From Penelope pileata (taxonomy: Eukaryota; Chordata; Aves; Galliformes; Cracidae): a DNA stretch of 64,000 bases. Numbering within the stretch: position 1 is the first letter of the stretch; each line of letters starts with the position of its first letter. The stretch is taken from NCBI GenBank assembly GCA_013396635.1, contig WBMW01003259.1, positions 124,001 to 188,000 on the forward strand, read 5' to 3'. Below, in pieces: positions 35,645-48,781 of the stretch. Both the position numbers and the translations under genes were made by a program. A model generated the notes under the pieces. It was not told the DNA's origin. It was given only the letters and a program-made list of their open reading frames with translations, and did not search any database.

Positions 35645-36150
35645 GCTGTCAGGGCCATCTGGGTCCCTCTGGGTCCCTCTGGCCCACACCCTGCTCCAGT
35701 AGGGACACCCAGAGCAGGGTGCCCAGGGCCACGTCCAGTTGGGTTTTGAAGCTCCCCATGGAGGAGACCCCACAGCCCCTGGGCTCAGAGGGAGCCTCCT
35801 GTGCTCCACTTTTGAAAAGAGCCTGGCTCCGTCTTCTTTCCTCATGTGAGAGATCCTGCAGATCCCTGATCTGGCCCTTCGCTGGGCTCTCTCCAGTATA
35901 TCTATGCCTGTCTCACACCGGGGAGCCTAGAACTGAACTCAGCACTCGCCAGGGATCCCCTCCCTCCGCCTGCTGGTAACACTCCTCCTAATGCAGGTCT
36001 GGTGTTCAGCACAATGGTGTACTGCTTGTTTGTGTTTAGGCTGGCATCCACCAGGACCGGTGCCTTTGCTCAGTATTGCTCTTTGCTGTCCCCCTGTTCT
36101 GCAGACAGCTCCGGGGTGTCTAATACAGCCCCACACTGACAGACAAACAT
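35645..36150 (-). mobile_element. CR1 LINE fragment, degraded
   Basis: The plus strand shows reverse-complement CR1: GCAGGGTGCCCAGGGCCACG, GAAAAGAGCCTGGCTCCGTC, GATCTGGCCCTTCGCTGGG and TCCACCAGGACCGGTGCC. The recognisable 3' tail is missing. It begins with an imperfect duplicate of TGGGTCCCTC. Confidence 0.8.
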
Positions 36151-39100
36151 GCCCCTCACTTGCCCGTGTTTCAGCTCCCCACATATGCCATGCAGACGAT
36201 CTTTAACCATCAGGGGTTTCGTGAGACCCATTGGTGAACGTGAAATGACTGAAATGCTAAGAACAGTTTCCCTTCACAGAATGTTACCAACTATCTTGTT
36301 ACTAGAAATATTTTAAGCCTTTACTTTGAAAGCGCAGCAAAAACATGTGGCAGCTGATACTGAATTGCTTCCCTTTCATCGTGTACCTGTGAACTTGGAA
36401 TAGCCCTCTCTGAACACCCAGGATCATACCCATCAAAGTATAGCTCTGGGGATGCGATTAGAGAAGTAATTAGTGGTACTTTGAAGCTGGGAGCTGTGAT
36501 TCTGACTTGCTATGAGGCTCTCTGCTGTATTTCTATTAAACAACCTTTGTGTTTCCCAAATCTCCGCTTTCTTTTTAATTAGCAAGTATACATCTTTGTC
36601 AGTGACAGTGGCAAAGCAAGCTTGAAATAATGTGAGAATGATACGGAACTGATCTTATAAGGATTTTGGAACAGGAGAGTTATAAATGCATCGTTCATCA
36701 CAGTTCCCTCGCATGTCCAGTTTTTGTCCTTCGAGGTATGAATCACTCACTTTGTTAGAAGTAAGAAGAGATCTGCCTGCACGAGGATAGTTTGCTGGTA
36801 GAGCTACCCCGGACAGATGAACAACAAGAAAATATCTCACCAGTCAGTCATCTTGTGCCTGACTTTCCAGAGATGCTCTCCTCCACCTGCAAACAGATTA
36901 GAGGACCAGAATAGAGGATCTTAGGACCTTGACTGTTTCTTTGAGATTTCCAGACCTGTTGCGAGTGGATGAAACAGGGGGTAGGGCATGGTCCAGGCTG
37001 ATGTGGGAATGGCGTGTGCAGGGTCCTGCCCTGCCTTAGGCTGGGACACAGCAGAGTATGCATTCAGATGGAGGACGTGGGAAATGACCCTGAGTCCTGT
37101 AGCACAGATGTAAGCAAAGGGCAGATGAGATCACAGTTATTTCGTCAATCTTGTTTTTAAAGCTCTAAGTAGAAACAGAAAAAAGAAAAAAGAAAAAAAA
37201 ATGCAAAAACCTCATGAACACAGCCAAAACAAACACCAAACAAAACCCCAAAATGACCAATCAAAAAAAGCCACCAAAGCAGTAGGTTCAATCACTGCAA
37301 CTAAATGACCACTTATACAGCTGCCATGCACAGACTGTCTCTGAGCTCTGGAGTATTTTTACACACATGAAAGAAAGAAAACATTCATAAGAGGCCACAC
37401 TTGCGGTCTAACATGAAGGCTGAAACAAGGGTTTTGTCAGGACAGTATAAAAGCATAAGAGGAGCTTATTTGGCAGAACTGCACTTTGCCCAGCAAGGCT
37501 TTTTTCCAGCATCCCAGGACTCTGTGGGATACCACCTTCACCTGTGACGTGGCTATAACCATGTCTTCCTTACGAGATTCTCAAGCCCAATGGTCAGCCT
37601 GAGGTCAATCACTTCATGCTTTCCACTGACAGCCCCACTGGCAGAGGCAGACCTGTCCATCTTCACACAGGGAATGTGACCTCTTGGCATGTTACTTGGC
37701 CCCATAGAAGAGGGGATCATCACCCCTTTCACATGTAGCATTTCAGCCTCTCTCCCACTCTTCTACAAGTTGTGCCAGAGGCAGGTGACAGGCATGTCCT
37801 TCTGCCTGCTGACCCTAGCAAGTCTGCTCAAGGGCTGTGGGCAAGGAGAGGCACAATCCTAGAGCCAGAAGATGAGATCCTCCTTACCTGTACTCTCCAT
37901 TCTGTTTTCTGCAGCCCCCTTTGAGGTGAGATTCGGCGTGTATGGCCCATTTAGTCTCACATGGCTTGACATACCAGGAATGTTGTCCCCTGCTTCGTGA
38001 CAGCTGTATGACAAAGAGTCAGGGATGTGCAAAAGGTTGGGACAAGGACCGTGTGGGATGCCCAGGGAACTCTTGCTGGTGGTCAGCAGTCTGCAACCAA
38101 AGGAAGTGCCACTAAACAAGCTTTAATGGCTAGGAGCTAGCGCGGGGACACGGCTGGCACCAGGCTGGCTCTTCATTGGGAACAGCTCCCCACACCTCAT
38201 GTCCTGCAGAGAACATCCTCTTCTTTGTAAAGGAGTCATGCTCCATTCAGAAGGGCTGTGAGACAATGACATCATTAGAACTTCAGTTTGACTCATTATT
38301 CTTATTTTTGGTTCCTTTGTGAAGTCAGGAGATACCTGATCTATCCGAGCACCAATCTCTGTTGACAAAAATGCAATATTTCCACAGTGACCTCAGCAGA
38401 AAGACTTCCTTTCATTTGGGCCATTTAGTTCTTCTTTGCCTGAATGCCTACATCTCCTAAGTGCTTAAGAGGGCATAGTCCCAGCAGCTGAGTTTTGCAT
38501 TAGATCAGGGAATTACTCTTTTAGGTTTGTTGTTATGCATGTTATTAGTATACACGTATAGTCCTAAAAATAAAAGTCTTGAAAAAACAACCCTGTCCCA
38601 TAAATATAATTGTTGGCAAATTGTTTCAAAACAAATCGGTCGCAAACTTTTATTTTGACAAAATATAATTAATTTCAAATTATGTATTCAGATAGAAAGC
38701 AAAACTATAAAGCTGTGTTTCAATTCAACTAGAGAAACCATGGAACCACCTTGGCACACTTCGGATTCTTTCTGTGGAAACCATTCACACTCAAAAAACA
38801 CAGCCTGTCAAGAGAAAAAAATGAATGCCACAACAACATGAAAAAGACCCACACAAATAATGGCACTGTCCTGCTTGTCTTCATCAAAACATCAGTATTT
38901 CATCCAGTACTGTTAGGAGTCTGCTATCATTTTGTTGTGTTGTAATGACTTTGCTTTCCTTTGTGGGCTTGCACTCTTCTCATTCTCCAGTATCTGGGTA
39001 AACAGTCTGTACCCAAGTGGTCATAACTTCATGAAAGGACCAAAGGCCAAGCACAGACTTTTTGCCTTGAATTGCTGATCCTTTCTCTTACTATTTGTAT

Positions 39101-39264
39101 CTGGAGATTCAGTAAAAGTATTTCTGAGGGCATTGTTTTTCTATCGTGTTGACCCTTCAAAAAGATATTTACTAGACTTCAGTAAAGCACTGTGAGCTTT
39201 TAGAAACTAAAATATGACACGAGCTCATCTTTATTTTCGCCGCCTGGAGCCAGTCACATTCTAT
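36151..39264. other. Intergenic DNA
   Basis: About 3.1 kb between the CpG island/CR1 and the next CR1. It holds an A-rich stretch at 37178-37275 and AT-rich DNA at 38500-38950. Short frames have no recognised domains. No gene is supported. Confidence 0.7.
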
Positions 39265-39278
39265 CCACCAGAGAGCGC
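39265..39278 (+). promoter_or_regulatory. CTCF-like motif
   Basis: CCACCAGAGAGCGC fits the CTCF core CCASYAGRKGGCRS with one mismatch (A for G at position 10). It lies in a local CpG-containing patch between the two genes. Sequence match only. Confidence 0.4.
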
Positions 39279-39429
39279 AAGCAGCACCAGAGGCCGGGAA
39301 GCCTCGGGCTCAGTCGGTGGGGAGATGGCTGTACTGGGCTGCAGTTCCGCGAGCTGCCTCACAAGGGACGGTGTGGGATCTCAGCTGTACGAACCGCCCT
39401 GCCTGTGAGGATGCAATGTGTTATGGCAC

Positions 39430-39945
39430 AGGCAAAGGGAAGGGATTGTCCCACTCTGCTCTGCGCTGCTGCGGCCTCACCTCGAGCACTGTGTGCAGGT
39501 TTGGGCACCAGAAGGACATAAAACTATTGGAGTGTCCTAAGAAGGGCTACAAAGGTGGTGAAGGATCCCAAGGGGAAGGTGTATGAGGAGCGGCTGAGGG
39601 CCCTTGGTCTGTTCAGCCCAGAGCAGAGGAGGCTGAAGTGAGCGGAGGGGCAGCGCTGAGCTCTGCTCTCTGGTGACAGCGACAGGGCCCGAGGGAACGG
39701 CATGGAGCTGTGTCAGGGGAGGCCAGGTGGGGTTAGGAAAAGGTTCTTCCCCAGAGGGTGGTCGGGCCCTGGCACAGGCTGCCCAGGGCAGTGGTCACGG
39801 CCCCAACTGCCGGAGTTCAGGGAGCGTTTGGACACTGCTCTCAGACACAGGGTTTGATTCTGGGTGGTGCTGCGTGGAGCCAGGAGCTGGACTGCATGGT
39901 TCTTGTGACTCCCTTCCAACTCAGGATATTCTGACTCTAAGGGAA
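39430..39945 (+). mobile_element. CR1 LINE 3' part
   Basis: Recognisable CR1 order: CTCTGCTCTGCGCTGCTGCG, TGTGCAGGTTTGGGCACCAG, GAGCGGCTGAGGGCCCTTGG, CCTGGCACAGGCTGCCCAGG, ending CTCCCTTCCAACTCAGGATA and TTCTGACTCTA. 5'-truncated; ORF broken. Confidence 0.9.
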
Positions 39946-42900
39946 TTCTTTTTTAACTTCTCATTCATGAGTTCACCTGTTCAAGTGTGTTGATGATACA
40001 TTATCCTAATAGGTGTTAAACTACAACTCATCCCCTTTCATTCCCTTAGACAACTGTCTGTGCTGCAGAAACCATGGGGGTAAACTGGCATCTTCCTTGG
40101 CAGTCCCAATGGGGGCAAAGACTAAAGAGTCGAGATGCACCTCATCTCTCCACTCCCAGGTGTCAACTGAGCAGAAAACACGTTGGTTAGTGGCAAATAT
40201 ACTGGAGAAGAAAACAGGTTTTAGATGAAAGTCTAAATAAAATGTTTTTGACCAAATAAGGAGTTTTCTCCAAACTCAGCAACTGCCACATAACAAAGCC
40301 GGTTTTAAACACTTTTACATATGGATGTACATACATACATAGAGAGAGGCTCTCCTGTGTGGTGTATTCATGTGAGGCTCTCCCGGAGGACGTGATGTTG
40401 CAGTCTTTTGTTTCTGACTCCTCCTAGTGCCCATACAGTGTTATAGGCACATAATAGATTATAGGATTATATCATCTCCACAAAACTAAGGCTCGATGTA
40501 TTTCTCCTTCTGAACTGTGTTAGTACTTCCCAAAAAGCTACCCAATTTCAGAAGCCATTATTTCTATCAGCGATTCTCCTCCAGACTTCATGGTGAGCTT
40601 GCTGTTTTTCGTATTTCTTATTCTTTTAAAAAAGCATTTACATGCTTCAGTTGTACTTCTTCTGATGAAACAAGTGATCTGAATGAAGCTAACAAAGCTG
40701 AATTTCCTTCTGCTGGCTTTTGGCTGCAGTTGACTGATGAATGAAGAGGAGGCAGCAGCAAGTAGCAGCTGCCTTGCCATCACTGCCCTGAGCTGCCAAG
40801 TGGAGGCAGTTTACCTTTCCCCTGACGGGTGGAGCAGTGGTGTCTGCTCTGGCATTAACTGGACTCCACATAGGGTGCCCCACAGGGGATGTGATGTGCA
40901 TGAAGGCAAGGACTAGCCAGTTGTAGGAAGAGAAAGTGGGATGGTGGCCAACAGAGCTGTGTTTACTGTTCTGTACATCTTCCTCTGGTTTTAGATTCTC
41001 CTCTTTTCAGGACCCAAAGGCATAGGTGGTGAGGTGGAGAAACAGCTAATGTATTTCCTCAGGCAGAGTTCCCACACCTTGTGATGTCCTCAGGGTGTGC
41101 AGAATTCAAAGCTGGTTCCAAAAGGACCCAAACTTCCTCCAATGCAATATTGTGGCGGAAATATTAATCTTTTGGAAGGTTTTTCCTCCATAAACTCCTT
41201 GTTAGACTTCAGAGCATAGAGGAACGGATGGAGCTTCTCATCAGCCAAAAAGGATTAGGCGTCAAACCCTCAGGACTCCTAGCTGTTCATTAAGGAAATA
41301 AGGAAAAAGCAGGAGCCAAAGAGCAATATTCACCACAAATGACACCTTAGAACAGAGGCTGATTTCTTTTCAGTAGGGCCACAGTGTGCTCTCTTCTGTA
41401 CCTCATGATCTGCTGCTGCTATCATCCTTCTGTCCCCCGCCTCTTCCTGCTCGCTGCCCTTTGTTCCTTACAGACACCCGCCTTTGGAACCTGCAAACAG
41501 CATGGTTCCTTCCTTCCAGCAGAAGCATCTCTGGCTACTAGTAATCCCACCAGGCCATACTGCCTCATCACTGCTTCATATCAAACAACTTCACTGGCTT
41601 CAAGTGCTGCGCTTTGCTGGAGGTGCATGTTGCTAGGTAAGAGCCTGTGCCCTCCAGCATCAGCTTGAGCTAATGAATGCAGCTGAGGCTCTATGACATT
41701 GAGGAACTGTATCCACCCTGGGTTCTAGATGACATTAAGAAATTTTTAAGGGTTGTACTACAACTGCAGAGGCAACATATAGCAAATCTTTTGTTAGCAA
41801 ACAGTGGCTTTGCTTTTGAGGTACTCCTTCGACACATGCAAACAGAAAAGGAAATAAGAGTTGTATATGCTGCTTCATGGCAGCCAACACCTCGAAAATG
41901 TCTGAAATGCCAGAGCATTTCAGAACTGGAAATCGAAGTATTATCCGTGTAGGTCTAACAGTATCCAGTGTTTGTAAATTAGAAAAGAGTGATAACTGGA
42001 AACATCCTATGAATGAAAGAAAAATTTGGTGGATTTGTCTGCAGAGCAATTGTCCTAGAAGCAGACGGCTGGAATTAAAGATAACCATGAAAAGAGGCAC
42101 AATGCTCATGCCATTATCGGTAACTTTTTATCCAGAGCAGACGTTTTCTGTGGAACATTTAAGCAGATGCTAGTCTGCTCTGTAAAAGTAACAGAGGAGG
42201 ACTGTATGTAGATCTTGACTGGACCCCCCAAAAAACCCCACAAGTTAGAGGGAGAAAGAGGGAGCCAAACACCTGGTGACTTACCACTCAGTGAACAGGT
42301 CAGAGAGCAGCTCTCCCCACTCTCTTTACTTTTTCCACAGCTCACTTACTTTCTGACATGCAGGACGATGCTTCTTGGAGGGAGGAACAGGCTCTTTGTT
42401 TTCACAGAGATTTAGGGATTATCAAAGGCAGAAATCCTCTTGACCTTAGAGTGTCCTTTCAACCCTCCATTTTGAGTATCTGGTGGAGTTGGTACTTCAG
42501 CTCTGCCAGCGTGTTCCACCTGACCCCCTGCCCCTCCCCACCCCAACAAGACAGCACACACATACAGGTAAAAATGCCAGAAAACTTTAGGCTCGTGCTC
42601 TCACTGCAAATCTTACTCTGCTACTCCATCATTGATTGTTATGAAACATGTTGAAGATTAACTCTTTTGAGACCTTGTCTCCTCTTACTAAATGTGATTT
42701 AAATTCATCATTGCACAAATGGAAAATGGTAAAGGACAGCAGACATGGAGTGTAGCAAATTCAGAAAACAGCCCTAGGGGTTTTCAAAGATAGGTCTTAT
42801 CTACTTTGAAGAGAGGAACCTAGTAAACCTTGTTCCCAAAAGATACAGAGAATTTCCTACAGCACGAGAATCTACATACTGTATTCTCATCCACAGTTTT

Positions 42901-43335
42901 TTTGGAGAGGGAAATACATATAGGAAAATGCTTTTGATGAGAGCACTGCAAAATACCATAACCATTCCTGCCTGTGTATGTTCAAACATCTGGTTCAATC
43001 CAGTTTTAGATGGAAGAGATACTCAGTTGATGGAACCCTGCTTCCACAAAGTCCTGTTTCATTCGTTGATCACAGAGGAAGCAGAATGTGAGCACTGCTC
43101 GAGCTTTTATCAGATCCCTAGAGCAGCTGGTTTTCTTGAATTTTCCAGTAGGTTTGCAGGGGCACTTACTAAAACAAAGAGCCATTATTTTAGTAATGTA
43201 AAAACTATCATTTACATTCAACAAATAGATCAAAAGCAGCTCTTTTGTAAACAAAATTCCCATCCCACAGACACAATGGTATGTACAACATCACAGTTTG
43301 CCAAGAGATTCCAGCAGAAAACACGGTAATTCAAA
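39946..43335. other. Intergenic DNA before the ZBTB21 3' end
   Basis: About 3.4 kb. A small (TACA)n run is at 40329-40342. An unassigned open-frame cluster lies at 41677-42173. No other element is recognised. Confidence 0.65.
41677..42173 (+). pseudogene. Unassigned open-frame cluster, possible degraded coding fragment
   Basis: Two overlapping plus-strand frames, 41677-41952 and 41877-42173, together span about 500 bp and would be joined by a frameshift near 41880-41950. The first reads LRLYDIEELYPPWVLDDIKK… and the second MPEHFRTGNRSIIRVGLTV…. Amino-acid composition looks protein-like, but I recognise no family. A 124-codon minus-strand frame (41735-42109) is open over the same DNA, which weakens the case. 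It may equally be chance. Confidence 0.2.
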
Positions 43336-43351
43336 AGAAACAAAGTGTAAG

Positions 43352-43357
43352 TTTATT
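43352..43357 (-). promoter_or_regulatory. Candidate distal poly(A) signal
   Basis: AATAAA on the minus strand, nearly 6 kb after the ZBTB21 stop and beyond the CR1 insertion. Confidence 0.3.
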
Positions 43358-44769
43358 GGACGCCAGCATTTCTTAGTCAATATCTAAGTAAAGAAAACAC
43401 ACAGTAGAAAAAGTTGTACAAAGCAGCAATGGATTTACATTGCGTTAAAGTTACCCTAAGCTATTAAGTCTCAGTCCTAAAAAAAGTAAAAACCCATTCT
43501 TAATTAAAATTCAACACTGGTGTATTGAATTGATATACGACGACTGTAAGGTACACAGGATTAAAAAAACAGCTTCTTTTGTCTGATCTCTAGAACGCAT
43601 TAAAATGACAGGTGATTTTGTGTAACGAATTGGAAAATTCTACAGCAAATATATTGGATAATTCCAACTTCTGGAAACTGTATTAAACTATTCCCCTGCA
43701 CCTGAATACGACAAGTGATTCCATTTTCCTGCTTTTTAAAAAGGGACACTGTCAAGAATAAGCTTTAAAATGTGTGCTTCATATGTACTTTGCAATGTAA
43801 TTTTGCAAAAAGACTTTTCCCCCCCCTGCTTTTACATACATCGTTTAGTTGAACATGCTGCGGTAGTGGAGAAAGCGTGCATCTTTAGAAGGTAATGTGT
43901 ATCACTGATAAACCAAAACAGGAAAAACAGATCAAGTCCTTTATTCCAGAATAGCTAGAGGAAAAGCAACATGAAAAATAAGCTCCACCCACAGAATTCA
44001 GAGATAGTTTTCAGGCATCCTTGCAACACTTCAGGATGCCTTTAATAGGCATTTTCAGGCCTAAGCAGCTCAAGCATTATGAGTCAATTGACATTTTTCA
44101 GTTCCTTGAATATTCATATCAAGTACTGTTAGTACAGGTAAGTACATTTACAGCACGCCTTTCTCTTGATAGTGTCCCTTTACGTACAACAGTTACAGTA
44201 CAATTTTTCACAAGTCATTTTAAATAAACAAGAATCAATGACATTAAAAATACTATCAGGCTGTGTTCAATTAAAAAAAAAAAATTAACACTGATTCATT
44301 AACAGCGACATTAAAAAAGAAAGACCCTAACCTTACTTGGATTTTTATCTAAATCTTCTGGTAGGAAAATGTAAACAACTTTATTGAACAGTATAGGCAC
44401 ATGCCAGATCACAGGCTCATGCCAGATACTTGCACCCTCACTGTTAGTGCCAAGAAGTTAGGCATAGTCTATCCTTATCCCATATGAGGAAATTCTACTT
44501 TTATCACTGGAAGCTTGGAACAAAAACAGAGTAAGCGTAGATTCAGACCATAACTGCGCATCTTACTGTGAGGGAAAAAAAAAAGAAAAGAAATCCCCCC
44601 AAAATTCTACTAGATGTCATTAGAATCCTTGCCTAAATAGGAAATGCAAGAACAAGTCTCACAACTGTGTATTTTGGTTCATGGATAAGGCTACACCTCC
44701 GTTCTGACAGACACAAGACAAACTCTGGTGTCACCCACTGCTTCAGGAGGTTATCTTCTCAACTAACTG

Positions 44770-45745
44770 TCAGGGCAGCCTGTGCCAGTGCCTCACCACC
44801 CTCTGAGTAAAGAATTTTTTCCTATCATTAACCTGAATCAACCCTCTTTTAGTCTAAAGCTGTTTCCCCTTGTCCTATCACTACATTCCCTCATATCAAG
44901 AGTCTCTCTCCAGCTTTCTCACAGACCTCCTTTAGGTACTGGAAGGCCGCCATGACAGCCCGGAGCCTTCTCTTCTCCAAGCTGAACAAGCTCCCTCAAC
45001 ACTTCTTCATGAGAGAGGTGCTCCAAGCCTCTGGTCATCCTCGTGGCCTCCCTGGGACCCGCTCCAACAGTTCCATGTCTCTTTTATGTTGGGGGCCCCA
45101 GAGCAGAACGCAGTGCAGTAGAGGGGGACAACCACCTCCCTCTCCCTGCTGGCCACGCTTGTTTTGATGCAGCCCAAGAAACAGCTGGCCTTCCGGGCTG
45201 CAAGCAGGCACTGTTGGCTCATGTCAAGTTTTTCATCCACCAGAACACCCAAGTGCTTCTCCTCAGAGCTGCTCTCAATCCATTCATCACCTGGTCTGTA
45301 CTGAAGTTGCAAACTGCCTCAACTCAGGTGCAGGACCTTGCTCTAGGCGTGCTGAACTTCTCGAAGGGGCCTACTCCTCAAGCCTGCAATGGACCTTCCA
45401 GATGACATCCCTACCCTCTAGTGCATCAACCACACAAGCTCAGTAGCTTTGTGTCACACACAAACTTGCAGAGGGTGTACTCAATCCCACTATCCATGTC
45501 ACTGATGAAGATATTAAATAGTACTGGTCCCAGCACAGACCCTTAAGGGACACCGCTTGTTACTGGTTTGCACTTGGACAAGGAGTGGTTGACTATAACT
45601 CTTTGGACATGGCCATCCAGCCATTTCGTTATCCATCTAACAGTCCATCCATCAAATACATATCCCTTCAATTTAGCGGCAAGAACATTGTAAGGGACCA
45701 TATCGAAGGTTTTACAGAAGACCAGACAGATTGGAGTTGGCGTCC
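44770..45745 (-). mobile_element. CR1 LINE, truncated at both ends
   Basis: On the minus strand the ORF2 tail is readable: EEKHLGVLVDEKLDMSQQCL and ASCFLGCIKTSVASREREVV within 45007-45312. The plus strand at 44770 begins in CAGCCTGTGCCAGTGCCTCA, so the final roughly 150 bp of CR1 3' UTR and octamer tail are absent. Upstream it extends to the CATATCGAAGGTTTTACAGA region. Confidence 0.9.
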
Positions 45746-46321
45746 TTTGTTTCTGTAAGACTGCAGAATTATACAGAATTATACTTTAGGTGTACATGCT
45801 GTTTTTATGCAGAAGAAAATTAATTTTAACTTTTCATTCTAGAACTCAAAAAAATAAACCCATATGTCATTTCTCACTTTCAGTGGGTGACCATGGTCCC
45901 AATTTATCAAAAAACTTAAGCACACACTTAAAAACAAGTTAAGACTGATCTCTATGGAACTTAATCAGATGCTTAGACCTTTGCCAACACAGTGCCTGAA
46001 AGGAAACTAAGTCCCAAACCAAAACACATTTCATGGCTCAACCCTGCTTCTCTTAAACGCAATGGAAGTTTTCACTGTACTTCACTGAAGCAGTATAGAC
46101 CTCTGAGATTTCTCTGACTATAAAAATAACCAAAAAAGAATTAAAAATTCTAATCTATATATATTAAAACATCTGCACATCCCTGTCACAAACTTTAAGG
46201 AAAAAAAAACAAAACCCTTTCTGTATTTAACAAGAGTTCTAACTTTGCATCACTTCAGTACACAGTTACAAAATGAAACAAAATATGATGAGGACAGGTT
46301 TTTGTATCAATAAATTTGCCT

Positions 46322-46327
46322 TTTATT
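46322..46327 (-). promoter_or_regulatory. Candidate ZBTB21 poly(A) signal
   Basis: AATAAA on the minus strand in the sequence CCAAAATAAAAGGC, about 3 kb after the stop. Two more hexamers lie just upstream on the same strand (46364-46369, 46447-46452). Confidence 0.45.
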
Positions 46328-48775
46328 TTGGCTGTGGCCAAGCTAGACACTCTTCAGAAGACCTTTATTTATAAACAAGCAACTAACATTTTTTTCCATA
46401 ATTTAACTTTTTAAACATATATTAAAGTTATATAAGTGGAAGCATATTTATTCCGTATCCTCCAAAATAAACACTTCTATCAAGGGCTTTTTAAGGTACT
46501 GTATAAAAGCTAATAGAAAACCAGAACTACTATATAAACATCTCATATTTAAACTTCAGAGATTCTTAATTCCTTTATTAAGCAGGAACTGAATTTAAAA
46601 AAACAAAACATAGAACACGCTCAAAGTTAAAAACAGAACTTAAAAAAAATCTGAAGAAAAGCTTAGAAGGAAGCTATTTAGACCCAACATTTTTTTGTTT
46701 CCTTTTTTTTTTTTTTTTTTAAATATAATACATAGTGTACTAGGAAGAAGGTCAATGTTTCTTCAAAGGTGATGTATGAGCTTTTGATTTTAAATGTGTT
46801 ATTTGTCACTATATATCAGAATCCCAACTGGAATTTTGACGACTGTAACATGGTTGACTAGGTGTCATTTTCCTTTAGAACGCACACTGATTTTTAAAAG
46901 GTTGGATACAAACTATCATACTGTTGTGAAGAGGAATCCTTGGTGAAAACTTGTACCAGTTTACAAGAACATCTTCGTATTTTCTACGCACACATTTCTT
47001 AAACACATTTAAAGCAAACTTAGCAAGTCTTTATGTTTTTCTCATTTTGTTAAATCAGGTTAAGTTCAGTAAGCATTTAATTTTGAATTTTTTTTTCTTG
47101 TAAGAAAGAAATTTAGTCTTATCAGGTGATACAAAAAATGTCAATATCAAACAAGTACATAAGAATCTTGTTTTAATTGCAATTTCACCTAAAGAATTTA
47201 ACTGGTATTCTGACAGACTAACATGACCAAATTCAGATACAAGTTGACTGGAAGAGGACAAAAAGGATAAAATGTTACTACTACAACACTTAGCAACAAT
47301 TTTTCATCAAAAAATGAAAGAGGGGGCTTGAAAACAACATTGCATTTTTTTTCTTTTGGTAGCTGAAAAAAGCCAGCGGTCCACACTGAGCCTATATTCT
47401 TAAGCTTAGTTGCAGGAAAAACACTAAAAAATCCTGTTAGGAAAAAACTAACAGTGGCACATTCGGACTTCAACTGAGAAAAATCTTTTCCTGTGCATGC
47501 CTAACTCAGGATGTTCCTCCTCAGATTCTGAAGAGTTACACAGGTGCTTTATTTTGCTAAATCCTGTTATAAGCACACAATTCTTTTCAACTTTTGAGTT
47601 CAGGATGCTGAAAAAAAAAATGCGTGATTAGAACTACACAATTAAAGCCTCACTCCTGCTCCCTCCGAAACTGGTGACCAAACTCCTGCTGCTCTCAGCA
47701 AACACAGACTGGGCTCTGCCTAGGTAGCGTGGAATGCAATCCCTGTCTCTCAGCTTCCCGGGGTAAAGTCAGTCAGGACCATAAACACTGTTTGCATCAC
47801 TGATGTTCTTGCTGCTCACTGTAATCCAGCACCACTCCATTAAGTTTAAATTCTAGCAGAAGAATTACTCACTGTTAATTTACCACTGCTTCTGGGTGAA
47901 CGTTTCTTTTACTTACAGAGTAATTTTGGACCCTTGCTATAGCTTCTGGAAATATCTATGATCTGACTTACACTGAATGATCCAGTCGTGATTTGTGGTA
48001 AAATAATGGAACCGCACAAAGTATCTGCAGCCCATTATTCCCATGATTTTCAACAGATTAGAAAACTGCAACACAATACCACAAGAGATAGAAAGCGGCA
48101 GAAAGAAATATTCTATGCATTGTATTCATAAAATGCAGTGATTGTAGTGTGATGGTTTTTTCCTCTGCCTTGAGCTGGATATGCACGCTTAAGACAAATT
48201 TCAAATACACACTTCTTCATTTATACAGGTGTCTATATAAATATTTACATTTTTAGGTTGTGTTAAAACATATCTTTGTACTCATGGCCAAGCTTATTAT
48301 CGTGTGTAGGAACACAATTCACCTTCTATCCCTTAATGAGCTCTCTTTTTTCAATAGTTATACATTCCTTTGTGGTTAGAATTACAAACAGTTGTACAAA
48401 TAGTGGAAACAAAATTAGGAAACTTGTCTGACATCCATTCAGTCTCAGTTCATGTTACAAACAGTACCATTTGCATTACGATGGCTGTTAATACAATGAC
48501 TTTAGCTACCGAAATATCTAAAGTAAATTAGTCTTTGGGACGTTATATAAAGCGATGATGTGCCCCCCTCCCCCCAGTTTTCCTTAGAAACTTATAATTA
48601 AATGGCTGAAAGCAGGCTTGCTGCTATTTTTTATATAAAATCTTATCAATAATATTGCTGATTTTAGATTCTACTTTCATTTGCACAAGTTCCATATGAC
48701 AACAAAACGATTCTATGTTCCCTTAAAATATCAAGCATTCGTATCCAATAATACCGGGATGACTGAAACGTGAGG

Positions 48776-48781
48776 TTTATT
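48776..48781 (-). promoter_or_regulatory. Candidate proximal ZBTB21 poly(A) signal
   Basis: AATAAA on the minus strand about 550 nt after the stop codon; would give a short 3' UTR isoform. Confidence 0.35.

Noticed and set aside
34805..35749. 314-codon plus-strand frame across the CpG island
   Set aside because: It spans the N gap, is Pro/Arg/Gly-rich as expected for GC-rich DNA in any frame, and has no domain. Openness here reflects base composition.
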